A stretch of DNA of 64,000 nt from Aeromicrobium sp. Leaf245 (GCF_942548115.1 NZ_OW824151.1:124001-188000), one strand, 5' to 3'; numbered from the stretch's first letter, positions 50,965 to 60,452 are shown. A program made the numbers and translations. Notes: generated by a model not told the origin, from the sequence alone.

Positions 50965-52515
50965 TCAGCCCTTCGAGAACATGCTGAGCATGCGTCGGGT
51001 CACGGCGAAGCCGCCGAAGATGTTGATGGACGCGAGCAGCACCGCCACGAACGCGAGCAGGCGGATGGCCCACTCGTTGTCGGCACCCTCACCGACGCCG
51101 ATCTGCAGCAGGGCACCGACGACGATGATGCCGCTGATGGCGTTCGTGACGCTCATCAGCGGGGTGTGCAGCGCGTGGTGGACCTTGCCGATGACGTAGT
51201 AGCCGATGACGATCGACAGCGTGAGCACGAAGAAGTGCTCGGGCAGCGGCGGCGGTGCGAACGCATTGACCAGGAACAGCGCGGCGATGCCCGCGGCGAT
51301 GAGCAGGTACTTGCCGCGCTGCGTCAGGCCGGGCCTCGGGGCGGGCGCCTCCTTGACGGCCGGCATCTCGGCGGTCGGAGCCGGGGCGGCGGAGACCTGG
51401 ACCGGCGGCGGGGGCCAGAGCACGTCGCCCTCGTGCACCACCGTCACGCCGCGCTGCACGACGTCGTCGTGGTCGAGGACCAGCTGACCGTCCTTGCCGG
51501 GCGTGAGCAGCGTCAGCAGGTTGACGAGGTTCTGGCCGTACAGCTGCGAGGCCTGCGTCGGCAGGCGACCGGGCAGGTCGGTGTAGCCGAGGATCGTCAC
51601 GCCGTTCGCGGTCACGACCTTCTCGCCCGCCACGGACCCGGCCACGTTGCCGCCCTGCGCGGCGGCCATGTCGACGACGACGCTGCCCGGCTTCATCGCG
51701 GCCACGTCGGCCTCGGTGAGCAGCCGCGGCGCCTGGCGGCCGGGGATGAGGGCCGTGGTGATGACGATGTCGACGTCGGCGGCCTGCTCGGAGTAGATCT
51801 CCGCGGCGCGTCGGTCGTACTCCTCGCTGGTGGCCTTGGCGTAGCCGTCGGTGGACTTCTCGACCTCCACGTCGACGGCCAGGTACTCGCCTCCGATGGA
51901 CTTGACCTGGTCGGCCACCTCGGGGCGGGGGTCGGTGGCGCGCACGATGGCGCCGAGGCTCGACGCAGCACCGATGGCGGCCAGCCCGGCCACACCGGCG
52001 CCGGCCACGAGGACCTTGGCGGGCGGGACCTTGCCGGCAGCCGTGACCTGGCCGGTGAAGAAGCGGCCGAACTCGTGCGCGGCCTCGACGACGGCGCGGT
52101 AGCCGGCGATGTTGGCCATGGACGAGAGCACGTCCATCGACTGGGCGCGCGAGATGCGCGGCACGGCGTCCATCGCGAGCACGGTGAGCGGACGAGCGGC
52201 GAGGGCCTCGAGCAGCTCCGGGCTCGTCGCGGGCGCGATGAGGCTGACGAGCGTGGCGTGGTCGTTCAGCCGCGAGATCTCGTCGGTCGTCGGAGCGTTG
52301 ACCTTGAGCACGACGTCGGCGGACCAGGCGTCGGCTCCGGGCACGACCGAGGCACCGGCCTCGGCGAAGGCCGCGTCGGCGAAGGCCGCGCGGGCACCCG
52401 CGCCGGACTCCACGAGCACCTCGTAGCCGAGCTTCTCCAGACGTACGACCGTCGCGGGAGTCGCGGCCACCCGGGTCTCCCCTGGGCGCGACTCGGCGAC
52501 CACTCCGATCCTCAT
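50965..52515 (-). CDS. pntA: NAD(P) transhydrogenase alpha subunit
   Basis: The 516-residue subunit has the alanine-dehydrogenase-like NAD domain ([58 protein letters not shown]). It continues through a Pro/Ala linker into a C-terminal membrane domain with three or four segments. This equals the fused PntA of E. coli, where some bacteria split it into PntAA and PntAB. It is the first gene of the pntAB unit. Confidence 0.95.
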   Translation of the reverse strand: MRIGVVAESRPGETRVAATPATVVRLEKLGYEVLVESGAGARAAFADAAFAEAGASVVPGADAWSADVVLKVNAPTTDEISRLNDHATLVSLIAPATSPELLEALAARPLTVLAMDAVPRISRAQSMDVLSSMANIAGYRAVVEAAHEFGRFFTGQVTAAGKVPPAKVLVAGAGVAGLAAIGAASSLGAIVRATDPRPEVADQVKSIGGEYLAVDVEVEKSTDGYAKATSEEYDRRAAEIYSEQAADVDIVITTALIPGRQAPRLLTEADVAAMKPGSVVVDMAAAQGGNVAGSVAGEKVVTANGVTILGYTDLPGRLPTQASQLYGQNLVNLLTLLTPGKDGQLVLDHDDVVQRGVTVVHEGDVLWPPPPVQVSAAPAPTAEMPAVKEAPAPRPGLTQRGKYLLIAAGIAALFLVNAFAPPPLPEHFFVLTLSIVIGYYVIGKVHHALHTPLMSVTNAISGIIVVGALLQIGVGEGADNEWAIRLLAFVAVLLASINIFGGFAVTRRMLSMFSKG

Positions 52516-52635
52516 TCCGCGGACACTAGCGGAGGGCCTCGGGGGCGACCACCTCATGAGACGCGTGTCTCAGGGAGCGGATCCGCGCGACGAGCGGCAG
52601 GTGGCGCGGGACGAGTGGTCGCATCCGGACCCTGC

Positions 52636-53298
52636 TCAGCAGCCTGCGAGCACCTCCCGGAGCGCAGTCTTCTCGGCGGAGTCGACGGCCAGGCCCCAAC
52701 GGTGCTTGACCGCGATCCAGTCCGACACGTAGGTGCAGCGGTACGACGTCGCGGGGGGCATCCAGGAGTCGGGGTCCTGGTCGCTCTTGGACCTGTTCGA
52801 CGACGCGGAGACGGCGATGAGGCTGCGCCCGTCCCCCAGGTCGTTGGCGAAGTCCTCGCGCTTCGTCGCGCTCCAGCCCGAGGCGCCAGAGATCCACGCC
52901 TCCTTGAGCGGGACCATGTGGTCGATGTCCATGCCGCCCGCGTCGGTGAAGCGCACCCCGTCGTAGGCCGACGTCCACGACCCGCTGGTGATGGTGCACG
53001 TGCCGGTGTGGCCGGTCGACGTCGAGGACTCGTCCTTCAGCACCTCGGCCCGCGTGGTGCAGCCGTCGCCGTCGGCGTCGATCCAGTGCCGGAAGGCGTC
53101 ACGGTCGTACGTGGTCCCGCCGGCCTCCGACCGGACGGTCAGCTCGGCCAGCTGGGTCTCCGGCGAGGCCGACGCGGCCGGGGCCACGAGCACGGTCGCC
53201 ACGAGTGTGGTGGCGAGCGCGACGAGAAGCGTGCGAAGCCGCCGCGGTGGCACGAGGTCGGACGAGTGGTGAGCAGGCGCGATGACAGGCACCGACAT
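52636..53298 (-). CDS. Secreted HNH-family endonuclease (GmrSD/DUF1524-like)
   Basis: The 220-residue protein has a signal peptide (hydrophobic core near residues 22-40, cleavage after ASA). Its nuclease domain reads AFRHWIDADGDGCTTRAEVL, then GGMDIDHMVPLKEAWISGAS with the catalytic DIDH, and LIAVSASSNRSKSDQDPDSW with the HNH Asn. Four cysteines could form disulfides outside the cell. Such secreted nucleases scavenge nucleic acids or degrade competitor DNA. The ATG at 53298 directly precedes the signal peptide. Confidence 0.88.
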   Translation of the reverse strand: MSVPVIAPAHHSSDLVPPRRLRTLLVALATTLVATVLVAPAASASPETQLAELTVRSEAGGTTYDRDAFRHWIDADGDGCTTRAEVLKDESSTSTGHTGTCTITSGSWTSAYDGVRFTDAGGMDIDHMVPLKEAWISGASGWSATKREDFANDLGDGRSLIAVSASSNRSKSDQDPDSWMPPATSYRCTYVSDWIAVKHRWGLAVDSAEKTALREVLAGC

Positions 53299-53546
53299 GG
53301 TGGGACTCCCCCCGAAGTCACTGGTCAGGTCGAGAGGACCGTAGGCACGGCAGCCGTCCGAGGGGAAGGGACCGACGCCGTCGTTCACCAGAACGTCATG
53401 CCCCCGGCGTCTCGACGCGTCGGCGACGATCCACCGACGACGGACCGTCGCCAGCGCGTCAGGTCGCGGGTCGCACGGCCCACCACGCGGCTATTCATGA
53501 TCCTGACTACTTGACTCCTCGAACTACTCGCATCTACGGTCGCGGC

Positions 53547-53894
53547 ATGAGCGAACCGTCGGAGGCCGAGTGGCTGCGCGGGGCCCTGCCCTTCCTGGCC
53601 CTCCTCACGCTGCGCGACGGCGCGCTGCACGGCTACGCGATCGCGCAACGACTCGAGGAGCTGAGCCTGTTCGGTCTCAAGGTCGGCACGCTCTACCCCG
53701 TGCTCAACCGGCTGGAGTCGCAGGACCTGGTGCGAGCCGAGTGGGTCGCGGGCGACGGCGGCCCCGGCCGCAAGCAGTACGCGCTCACCGACGCCGGCCG
53801 TACTCGCCTCGACTCCATGAGCGACGCGTGGGGCGACTTCGCCTCCCGGGTGGCCGCCGCGATCGCCCCCACGACCACGAGGAGCACCCGATGA
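53547..53894 (+). CDS. PadR-family transcriptional regulator
   Basis: The 115-residue winged-helix regulator has LRDGALHGYAIAQRLEELSL, KVGTLYPVLNRLESQDLVRA and GPGRKQYALTDAGRTRLDSM, the standard PadR profile. The ATG at 53547 is preferred over one 12 codons earlier, which is not family-like. It overlaps the following membrane gene by ATGA. The upstream 120 bases contain ACTACTTGACTCCTCGAACTACTCG-type loose symmetry that might be an autoregulatory site; not convincing on its own. Confidence 0.9.
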   Translation: MSEPSEAEWLRGALPFLALLTLRDGALHGYAIAQRLEELSLFGLKVGTLYPVLNRLESQDLVRAEWVAGDGGPGRKQYALTDAGRTRLDSMSDAWGDFASRVAAAIAPTTTRSTR

Positions 53895-54904
53895 GCGCCA
53901 CCGAGCTGACCTGGCCGCAGAAGCAGGACGGCGACTGGGCCGACACCTTCACCTGGCACGCAGCCTGGGCCACGGCCGCCCGCAAGGACGACATCCGAGG
54001 CTGGCTCGACGTCGTGCACGAGGCCGTCGTCGACTCCGGCGGCACGGCCGAGGAGCTCTTCGGCCCGGCGCGCGACGCGGCGGAGACCTTCGCCCAGGAC
54101 CTCCCCCCGGAGCAGCGTGCGGCCGGCGACCTCGACGAGGGCACGTGGTCCGACCTCCCACGCACGCTTCTGGCGATGGCGGGGTGGTTCCTGATGGCGC
54201 TCGGCATCGCCAGGCTCGTGAGCGAGGGCTGGAGCACCGACCTCACCGCCCCCGGGGCCGCGGTCTTCGCGGCGCTGGTCCTCGGCGCGGGAGGGCTGGG
54301 CACGGCCGGCCTGGCCTGGCGGTCGGGACGACCGGTCGCCACCGGCGCGTGGGTGCTCGCCAGCCTCGCGCTCGTCGTCGTGGCGGTCTACGCGGCGATG
54401 GAGCTCCTGGACCGGGAGCGGAGCCTCGGCTCGGTGCCGACCCTGACGCTCCCGGCGATCGGCGCTGTCCTGCTCGTGGTCTGGTGGAGGCTGCCCGAGC
54501 GCAAGCCCGCGATCGACGACAGCTCCCGCACCTGGCCCGCCGAGCGCTGGTTCACCCGCATGGAGTGGCTTCTGCGCGGACGTCACAAGATGCCGCGCGA
54601 GACGGCCCGTCGACTCACGGCCGAGACGCGCGCCCACGCGGAGGAGACCGGCGAGCATCCGTTCGAGTCGTTCGGTCCGCCGCAGGTGCACGCGCTCGCC
54701 CTGGCCGAGGCCGACCTCCGCACGGTGGTCTACCGCGACCGGTCCGAGCGTCGCTGGCACCTGCTGTTCGCGATCTTCGCGGCCGCGGTCGTGGTGACCA
54801 ACGTCGTCAGCGGCAACGTCGACTGGTCGACCTGGGTGTTCGTCGGGGCGGGCCTCCTGTCGCTGGGTCTCGCGCTGCACCGGAGGCCGAGCCCCGCGCA
54901 CTGA
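53891..54904 (+). CDS. PadR-partner membrane protein
   Basis: The 337-residue protein has a soluble N-terminal helix bundle (TFTWHAAWATAARKDDIRGW, residues 18-90). Five or six hydrophobic segments follow, four around residues 95-205 and two at the C-terminus (LLFAIFAAAVVVTNVVSG, WVFVGAGLLSLGLALH). It resembles the partner membrane proteins of PadR regulators, of unknown role. Its stop is followed by a very strong hairpin. This PadR/membrane pair is the second of its kind in the window. Confidence 0.78.
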   Translation: MSATELTWPQKQDGDWADTFTWHAAWATAARKDDIRGWLDVVHEAVVDSGGTAEELFGPARDAAETFAQDLPPEQRAAGDLDEGTWSDLPRTLLAMAGWFLMALGIARLVSEGWSTDLTAPGAAVFAALVLGAGGLGTAGLAWRSGRPVATGAWVLASLALVVVAVYAAMELLDRERSLGSVPTLTLPAIGAVLLVVWWRLPERKPAIDDSSRTWPAERWFTRMEWLLRGRHKMPRETARRLTAETRAHAEETGEHPFESFGPPQVHALALAEADLRTVVYRDRSERRWHLLFAIFAAAVVVTNVVSGNVDWSTWVFVGAGLLSLGLALHRRPSPAH

Positions 54905-54912
54905 CGTCCGGA

Positions 54913-54954
54913 CATGACGGCGGGCAGGACCCGAGAGTCCTGCCCGCCGTCATG
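54913..54954. terminator. Bidirectional terminator hairpin, 18-bp arms
   Basis: CATGACGGCGGGCAGGAC and GTCCTGCCCGCCGTCATG are perfect 18-base arms around CCGAGA. It lies between the stops of two convergent genes (membrane protein ending at 54904 and lipoprotein ending at 54970) and so can serve both strands. Confidence 0.88.
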
Positions 54955-54969
54955 CTCCCAACCGGGAGG

Positions 54970-55665
54970 TCAGTTGCCGTCGTCACCCGAGGTGGTGTTG
55001 ACGGTGATCTTGGCGATGCCCACGAGCAGCTCGGGGGTGACCGCGTCGGTGTCGAACGTCTGGTTCAGCAGGTCGGCGGCGACCGGGCTGATGAGCACCT
55101 GGGTGCCCTCGAGGATCGCCGTGTCGCCCTCGGACTGCAGCGGCTTCAGCGTGCTGCCGTTCAGCGTGAAGATGTAGGCGCTGGTCACGGCAGTCTCGCC
55201 GTTGACCGCCACGTCGCCGTAGACGCGCGAGGCGCCCGGGTCGACGTTCAGGTTCGTGATCTCGACCTCGGTGTCGCCGGCGGTCAGCGAGAAGCCCGAG
55301 CCCTCGTGCTGGATCTGGCCGATCACGTAGGGCGAGACCTCGCCCGGCGTGAAGACCTCGACGTTGCCGCCGGTGATCGGGAAGACGAGCGAGCCGTCCT
55401 CGAGCGCGCCGTCGCCGACGGTGCCCGGGGTGAGTCCGAGGGACTCGAGGGCGTCGGTGAAGCCGGTGTCGAGCGCGACGGCGGTGTCCTCACCGGTCAG
55501 CGCGGTGATCGAGGCGACGGCCTTCGGAGGCGTCGAGCTCGAGGAGCTGCTGTCCGACGAGGAGCCGGAGTCCGAGCCCGAGCTGCAGGCGGCGAGGGGG
55601 AGTGCGGCGACGGCCACGACGGCCAGGCTCGCGAAGAACTTCTTGGTGGGGTGCAGGGTGCTCAT
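54970..55665 (-). CDS. Lipoprotein, function unknown
   Basis: The 231-residue lipoprotein has lipobox PLAAC at residues 23-27 and a long Ser-rich linker (residues 28-45). The mature domain is beta-rich: DGSLVFPITGGNVEVFTPGE, GQIQHEGSGFSLTAGDTEVE and GDVAVNGETAVTSAYIFTLN. It recalls surface-exposed beta-sandwich proteins but matches no family I can name with confidence. It is transcribed alone towards the bidirectional terminator. Confidence 0.75.
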   Translation of the reverse strand: MSTLHPTKKFFASLAVVAVAALPLAACSSGSDSGSSSDSSSSSSTPPKAVASITALTGEDTAVALDTGFTDALESLGLTPGTVGDGALEDGSLVFPITGGNVEVFTPGEVSPYVIGQIQHEGSGFSLTAGDTEVEITNLNVDPGASRVYGDVAVNGETAVTSAYIFTLNGSTLKPLQSEGDTAILEGTQVLISPVAADLLNQTFDTDAVTPELLVGIAKITVNTTSGDDGN

Positions 55666-55785
55666 TGGAGCCACGTCCTTGATGGGGGGCACCCGCCATG
55701 TCTTGGCGGGTGGAAGTACCCCTAGTTCGCCACCATGTCGATCACGTATTGGTGTGGTGACCCGCGACACCCCGTCCAGGACGGC

Positions 55786-56730
55786 TCAGTAGTACCAGGG
55801 GAACTCCGACCAGTCGGGGTCGCGCTTCTCGAGGAACTGGTCGCGGCCCTCCTGCGCCTCGTCGGTCATGTAGGCCAGGCGGGTGGTCTCGCCCATGAGC
55901 ACCTGCTGGCCGACGAGTCCGTCGTCGATCATGTTGAAGGAGTACTTGAGCATGCGCTGCGCGGTGGGGCTCTTGCCGTTGATCATGCGGCCCCACTCCA
56001 GCGCCGTGGCCTCGAGCTCGGCGTGCGGGACCGCGCGGTTGACGGTGCCCATCCGGACGCCGTCCTCGGCGGAGTACTCCTCGGCCAGGAAGAAGATCTC
56101 GCGGGCGAACTTCTGACCCACCTGGCGGGCGAGGTAGGCCGAGCCGAAGCCACCGTCGAAGCTGCCGACGTCGGCGTCGGTCTGCTTGAAGCGGGCGTGC
56201 TCGGCGCTCGCGATGGTGAGGTCGGAGACGACGTGCAGGCTGTGACCGCCGCCGGCCGCCCAGCCCGGCACGACGCAGACGACGACCTTCGGCATGAAGC
56301 GGATGAGCCGCTGCACCTCGAGGATGTGCAGGCGGGCCAGCCGCGCCTTGTCCACCGGGCTGGGCTCCTCGGCCCCGGTGTCCGACCCCGACGCCGACAC
56401 GTCCTCGTACTGGTAGCCGAACCGGCCGCGGATGCGCTGGTCGCCGCCGGTGCAGAAGGATCGCTTGCCGTTCTTCTCGCTCGGGCCGTTGCCGGTGAGC
56501 AGCACGCAGCCGACGTCTGCCGACGTGCGTGCGTGGTCGAGGACCTGCAGCAGCTCGTCGACGGTGTGCGGGCGGAACGCGTTGAGCACGTCGGGGCGGT
56601 CGAAGGCCACGCGGACCGTGCCGTGCTCGACGGCGCGGTGGTACGTGACGTCGGTCAGGTGCTCGAAGCCGGCCACCTCGTTCCACGCGGAGGGGTCGAA
56701 GGTCTCGGACACGCCGGGCAGTGCACTCAT
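55786..56730 (-). CDS. menB: 1,4-dihydroxy-2-naphthoyl-CoA synthase
   Basis: The 314-residue crotonase-fold enzyme has FCTGGDQRIRG, VVPGWAAGGGHSLHVVSDLT, FKQTDADVGSFDGGFGSAYL, ARQVGQKFAREIFFLAEEY and KSPTAQRMLKYSFN, the MenB set as in mycobacteria. It closes the ring of O-succinylbenzoyl-CoA in menaquinone synthesis. An acidic insertion (EDVSASGSDTGAEEPSPVDK) is slightly longer than in the mycobacterial enzyme. No other men genes are in the window. Confidence 0.95.
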   Translation of the reverse strand: MSALPGVSETFDPSAWNEVAGFEHLTDVTYHRAVEHGTVRVAFDRPDVLNAFRPHTVDELLQVLDHARTSADVGCVLLTGNGPSEKNGKRSFCTGGDQRIRGRFGYQYEDVSASGSDTGAEEPSPVDKARLARLHILEVQRLIRFMPKVVVCVVPGWAAGGGHSLHVVSDLTIASAEHARFKQTDADVGSFDGGFGSAYLARQVGQKFAREIFFLAEEYSAEDGVRMGTVNRAVPHAELEATALEWGRMINGKSPTAQRMLKYSFNMIDDGLVGQQVLMGETTRLAYMTDEAQEGRDQFLEKRDPDWSEFPWYY

Positions 56731-56803
56731 GGCGCGAACGTATCGTTGACCGCCGCACCCGTGTCTGCTGACCTGTCTGCATGGACGCCCCCGAGGAGTC
56801 GGC

Positions 56804-57331
56804 ATGACCGCACCCACCCCCACCGGTCGCCACGAGCGACGCGGCACCGACGACCACCTCGTCTGGGAACGGACCTTCCGCGCCCCGATCGACGACATCT
56901 GGGCGTCGGTCACCGAGTCCGACCGCCTGGCCCGCTGGTTCGGCACCTGGACCGGCGACCCGGCCGACGGCTTCGTGACGGTTCAGATGAACGCCGAGGG
57001 CGACGCCGCCGAGCCGTCCCGCTTCGAGATCCGCGCGTGCGACGCCCCGACCCACCTCGCCGTCGACGTCGTGGACGAGGGCGGGGCCTGGTACCTCGAC
57101 CTCGAGCTGCGGGAGTCCGACGGCACCACGACGCTCCTCTTCGCCCAGCGGATCCACGACGTCTCGATCGTCGAGCACACCGGCCCCGGCTGGGAGTGGT
57201 ACCTCGACCGGCTCGTGACCTCGGCGTCCGGAGCGGACCCCGACGACCTGGACTTCGACGCCTACCTCGCCGCCACGCACGACCACTACCGCGCACTCCA
57301 GGACACGCTCACCCCCGACCGACCCCGGTGA
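56804..57331 (+). CDS. SRPBCC (AHSA1-like) domain protein
   Basis: The 175-residue protein has the START/Bet v1-like layout: VWERTFRAPIDDIWASVTES, DRLARWFGTWTGDPADG, then strands FEIRACDAPTHLAVDVVDEG and LELRESDGTTTLLFAQRI, and a final long helix GPGWEWYLDRLV. Such proteins bind small hydrophobic ligands or modulate chaperones. No partner ArsR gene is adjacent. It is divergent from menB (73 bases between starts) and lies 65 bases before the SDR gene. Confidence 0.82.
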   Translation: MTAPTPTGRHERRGTDDHLVWERTFRAPIDDIWASVTESDRLARWFGTWTGDPADGFVTVQMNAEGDAAEPSRFEIRACDAPTHLAVDVVDEGGAWYLDLELRESDGTTTLLFAQRIHDVSIVEHTGPGWEWYLDRLVTSASGADPDDLDFDAYLAATHDHYRALQDTLTPDRPR

Positions 57332-57374
57332 CTCCCACGTCGCACGATGCGTCACACCTGCGTGACGAACTCAG

Positions 57375-57387
57375 ATACCGTCGGTAT
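57375..57387. promoter_or_regulatory. TetR-like operator upstream of the SDR gene
   Basis: ATACCGTCGGTAT has 6-base perfect arms around one base. It lies 9 bases before the SDR start codon. Short ATACCG-type dyads of this sort are common targets of TetR-family repressors controlling lipid-related oxidoreductases. No TetR gene is in the window. Confidence 0.6.
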
Positions 57388-57396
57388 GTTGACCGC

Positions 57397-58317
57397 ATGG
57401 CACTCTTCGCCCGCAAGGGCTTCTCCGGCAAGGTCCTGGTCGTCACCGGTGCGGCGCGCGGCATCGGCGCCGGGGTCGCGCGGGCCTACGTCGCGAAGGG
57501 CGGCCGCGTCGCGCTGCTGGGCCTGGAGCCCGAGCTGCTCGAGGCGCTCGCCACCGAGCTGGGCCCTGCGGCGGCCTGGTGGGAGGCCGACGCCCGCGAC
57601 GGCCGCGCCATGACCGCCGCCATCGATGCCGCTGCCGCCCACTTCGGCCGCATCGACCACGTGCTCGCCAACGCCGGGATCGCCTCGTACGGCACGGTCC
57701 GCCAGATCGACGAGGACTCCTTCGAGCGGGTCATCGACATCAACGTCAACGGTGTCTACCGCACCCTGCACGCGTCGATCCCGCACCTGGAGAAGTCCAA
57801 GGGCTACGCGCTCGTCGTCGCCTCCCTCGCCTCCTTCACCAACCTGGCCGGCCTCGCGTCGTACAACGCCAGCAAGGCCGGCGCCGAGTCGCTGGCGCTC
57901 GTCGCCCGCCAGGAGGTCGCGCACCTCGGCGTCAAGGTCGGCGTCGCCCACCCGTCGTGGATCGACACCGACATCGTCCGCGGCGCCGAGGCCGACCTGC
58001 CGACGTTCAAGGTCATCCGCGGCAAGCTCCCGTTCCCGGCGAACGCCACCACCACGCTGGCCGAGTGCGTCGACGCGATCGTCGCGGGACTCGCCAAGCG
58101 GAAGACCCGCGTCTACGTGCGCCGCGGCGTCGTCGTGGCCAACTGGACCAAGCCGCTCGTGAACTCCCCGATCGGCTGGGCCGTCATGCGCCCGCAGCTG
58201 AAGAAGCACGTGCCCGACCTCGAGCGCGAGGTCGCGGCGCTGGGCCGCTTCCAGCACGCCCACGTCCCCTTGACCGACCCCAAGAAGCCGGTGGTCGAGG
58301 AGCCCGAGGGCCCCTGA
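57397..58317 (+). CDS. Short-chain dehydrogenase/reductase
   Basis: The 306-residue Rossmann enzyme has the cofactor motif VVTGAARGIGAGVARAYVAK, LANAGIASYG, and the catalytic Ser-Tyr-Lys in VVASLASFTNLAGLASYNAS-KAG. A C-terminal extension of about 60 residues beyond the classical core is helical and may contact a membrane or fatty substrate, as in mycobacterial lipid SDRs. The substrate is unknown. The palindrome just upstream suggests repression by a TetR-type protein. Confidence 0.9.
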   Translation: MALFARKGFSGKVLVVTGAARGIGAGVARAYVAKGGRVALLGLEPELLEALATELGPAAAWWEADARDGRAMTAAIDAAAAHFGRIDHVLANAGIASYGTVRQIDEDSFERVIDINVNGVYRTLHASIPHLEKSKGYALVVASLASFTNLAGLASYNASKAGAESLALVARQEVAHLGVKVGVAHPSWIDTDIVRGAEADLPTFKVIRGKLPFPANATTTLAECVDAIVAGLAKRKTRVYVRRGVVVANWTKPLVNSPIGWAVMRPQLKKHVPDLEREVAALGRFQHAHVPLTDPKKPVVEEPEGP

Positions 58318-58339
58318 CAGCCCGTCCGGCCCAGCCGCG

Positions 58340-58981
58340 TCAGGCCTGGACGGACCCGGCGAGGCTCACCATGTGGCCCAGCCGGGCCAGCTCGGAGGCC
58401 AGGAACTCCGGTCCGCCGTGGCGTCCGACCACGACGACGAACACCTGACCGCTGCGGTCCTTCGCCTGGGTGCCGGCGAGCAACGTCGACGACCAGGCGT
58501 CCACGGAGTCGAGCGCACGCGAGCTGCGGATCGAGAGCCACGACGCCGCGTCAGGCACCAGCTTCGGCGCCGAGGGCGAGGCACTGAGCACGGCCGCCTC
58601 CCCGTCGACCCGGTGCACGGCCATGGCCCAGTCGGTGCGGAAGGTGGGCGGCACGACCTCCACGAGCCGTTCGATCGCGTGCGCGGGCTCGGCGGTGAAC
58701 GCCTCGACGGCCTCGAGGTCCATGCTGAGGTTCGCGCCGGCGTTGTAGCGGCTGATCCAGTGGACCCGCACGCCCTCGAGCTCGTGGCAGGCCGTGATGA
58801 GCGCGTCGGCCATGACCTGGGGCGGCAGCTCGAGGAGCACGTCGTCCACGGCCTTGCCGTCGGAGCGGTGCTCCACGATCTCGATGGCCTCGATGTCGGC
58901 ACCTGCACCACCGAGCGCCGACGCCATCGCGCCCAGGGAGCCCGGTACGTCGGGCAGCTCCACGCGCAGCAGGTAGGCCAT
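58340..58981 (-). CDS. ACT-domain amino-acid-binding protein
   Basis: The 213-residue protein starts with an ACT domain (YLLRVELPDVPGSLGAMASA, then LGGAGADIEAIEIVEH), the fold used for allosteric amino-acid sensing. A second half of unknown fold follows (residues 85-213, AVLSASPSAPKLVPDAASWL). No enzyme domain is attached. The ATG at 58981 has GGTGAG 8 bases upstream; a GTG two codons earlier is poorer. It is divergent from the DUF3817 gene. Confidence 0.82.
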   Translation of the reverse strand: MAYLLRVELPDVPGSLGAMASALGGAGADIEAIEIVEHRSDGKAVDDVLLELPPQVMADALITACHELEGVRVHWISRYNAGANLSMDLEAVEAFTAEPAHAIERLVEVVPPTFRTDWAMAVHRVDGEAAVLSASPSAPKLVPDAASWLSIRSSRALDSVDAWSSTLLAGTQAKDRSGQVFVVVVGRHGGPEFLASELARLGHMVSLAGSVQA

Positions 58982-59037
58982 GGGCACATCTCACCACGCC
59001 GGTGTTTCTTTTGCGTTGCGCCGCTACCCTGGCCGCC

Positions 59038-59448
59038 GTGAACGCCGCCAGCCGCACCGATGCCCCCTCCCCCGACGGCACCCACCCGGCCTGGGTCCGA
59101 CCGACCTTCCGCGCCCTCGCGTTCGCCGAGGCCGTGTCATGGGCCGTCCTGCTCGTCACGATGTTCTTCAAGTGGGTGGTCCAGGACGACCCGCACAGCG
59201 GCATCGAGGGTGGCGTCCCGATCTCCGGCCCCATCCACGGCGCCTTCTTCGTGGCCTACTGCGCGTCCGCCCTCGTCGCCTGGCGCACCTTCGGCTGGAA
59301 TTTCAAGACACTCGTCCTCGCGCTGCTCGCCGCGATCCCGCCGTTCTTCACGGTCGTGTTCGAGGTGCTGGCCGACCGACGCGGGCTCCTCGGCCGCCCG
59401 GCACGAGTCGACTCCCGGACCACGTCCGCCCCCACGCCTCAGGCCTGA
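59038..59448 (+). CDS. DUF3817 membrane protein
   Basis: The 136-residue protein has three membrane segments and the DUF3817 pattern: FRALAFAEAVSWAVLLVTMF, KWVVQDDPHSG, GPIHGAFFVAYCASALVAWR and NFKTLVLALLAAIPPFFTVV, then a soluble tail. The family is small and uncharacterised. A GTG at 59038 directly precedes the coherent sequence. Its 3' end overlaps the convergent GGDEF gene by 10 bases. Confidence 0.85.
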   Translation: MNAASRTDAPSPDGTHPAWVRPTFRALAFAEAVSWAVLLVTMFFKWVVQDDPHSGIEGGVPISGPIHGAFFVAYCASALVAWRTFGWNFKTLVLALLAAIPPFFTVVFEVLADRRGLLGRPARVDSRTTSAPTPQA

Positions 59449-60452
59449 TCCAGGCCCCGCCGGGCCTGCTTCCGCTCGTACATCCGCGCGTCGGCCCGGG
59501 CCAGCAGCGCCGCCGGGTCGTCGTCGGCCCGCGCCTCGGCCACCCCGACGGACCAGGAGGCCGGCGCTCCCTCGGCGAGCCGTCGGGCCACGACGTCACC
59601 CACCCCGTGATCCGCGCCCGGCAGCACCACGAGGAACTCGTCACCACCGAGCCGGCCCACCTCGTCGCCGGGTCGGAGCCCTGAGCGCAGGTGGTCGACG
59701 ATCGCCCGCAGCATCGCGTCCCCGGCCGGGTGACCGTCCCGGTTGTTGATCGCGCGCAGGTCGTCCACGTCGAGCGCCAGCACCGTGAGCGGCGTGCCGA
59801 GTCGCGCCCTGCGCGCCAGGTGCTGCGTCACGAGGGCGTGCGCACCTCGCCGGTTGAGGGCTCCGGTGAGCTCGTCGGTGCGGGCCAGCAGGTCGAGTCG
59901 CGCCCGGAGCCTGCCCAGGACCTCCGTCGCCACCACCACCTGCACGGCCACGGTGACGGCAGGCACCAGCAACGTCTCGTCGGAGTGGCTGGCGATCGCG
60001 AGTCCCCACACCGCCGTGCCGGCGTACGCGATCACCCGCGCCAACCCGATGGCCAGGAACCAGACCGCGAACACCGAGAGCATCGGAGCGCTCGAGCCGT
60101 TCGCGAACGCCGCCAGCTCGCGATCCGTCCCCCAGGTGAGCGCCGCGAGGGCCCCGAACGCCAGGGCGACCATCACGGCCACGTCACGCTGCTCGAGCAG
60201 CACGCCCCGCACCAGCGTCCAGACCAGGGCCGCGGCCGACGTGAGCAGCAGCGCCACGAGCACGGACCTCGGGTTGTTGTCGGGTCGCCACGTGAGCAGG
60301 GTCAGCGACAGCATCGCCACGGCGATCAGGTTCAGCAGCACCGTGGCCACGCTCATCGCCGGGTACGTGCGGCCGGCGAGGGCGACGGAACCTGGCACGT
60401 GCACCCCTGCTTCCCCACCCCGACCCGCTCGGCCCCGATCGTCGGGGTCCAT
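59439..60452 (-). CDS. Membrane-bound GGDEF diguanylate cyclase
   Basis: The protein of about 337 residues has six or so N-terminal membrane segments and a C-terminal GGDEF domain: ARTDELTGALNRRGAHALVT, then VDDLRAINNRDGHPAGDAML, then RLGGDEFLVVLPG. The catalytic GGDEF motif is intact. RPGD lies exactly five residues before it, giving an intact inhibitory I-site. It should make cyclic di-GMP with product inhibition. No EAL domain is attached. Start codons at 60452 (ATG) and 60458 (GTG) are both possible. Confidence 0.92.
   Translation of the reverse strand: MDPDDRGRAGRGGEAGVHVPGSVALAGRTYPAMSVATVLLNLIAVAMLSLTLLTWRPDNNPRSVLVALLLTSAAALVWTLVRGVLLEQRDVAVMVALAFGALAALTWGTDRELAAFANGSSAPMLSVFAVWFLAIGLARVIAYAGTAVWGLAIASHSDETLLVPAVTVAVQVVVATEVLGRLRARLDLLARTDELTGALNRRGAHALVTQHLARRARLGTPLTVLALDVDDLRAINNRDGHPAGDAMLRAIVDHLRSGLRPGDEVGRLGGDEFLVVLPGADHGVGDVVARRLAEGAPASWSVGVAEARADDDPAALLARADARMYERKQARRGLDQA

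Noticed and set aside
54970-55665. Fasciclin-domain assignment for the lipoprotein
   Set aside because: The Ser-rich linker and beta-rich body looked similar at first, but the FAS1 H-box and YH motifs cannot be found.
55735-57340. Plus-strand frame opposite menB that runs into the SDR gene
   Set aside because: Only the portion from 57397 encodes a real protein (SDR). The upstream part is antisense to menB and overlaps the SRPBCC gene in another frame.
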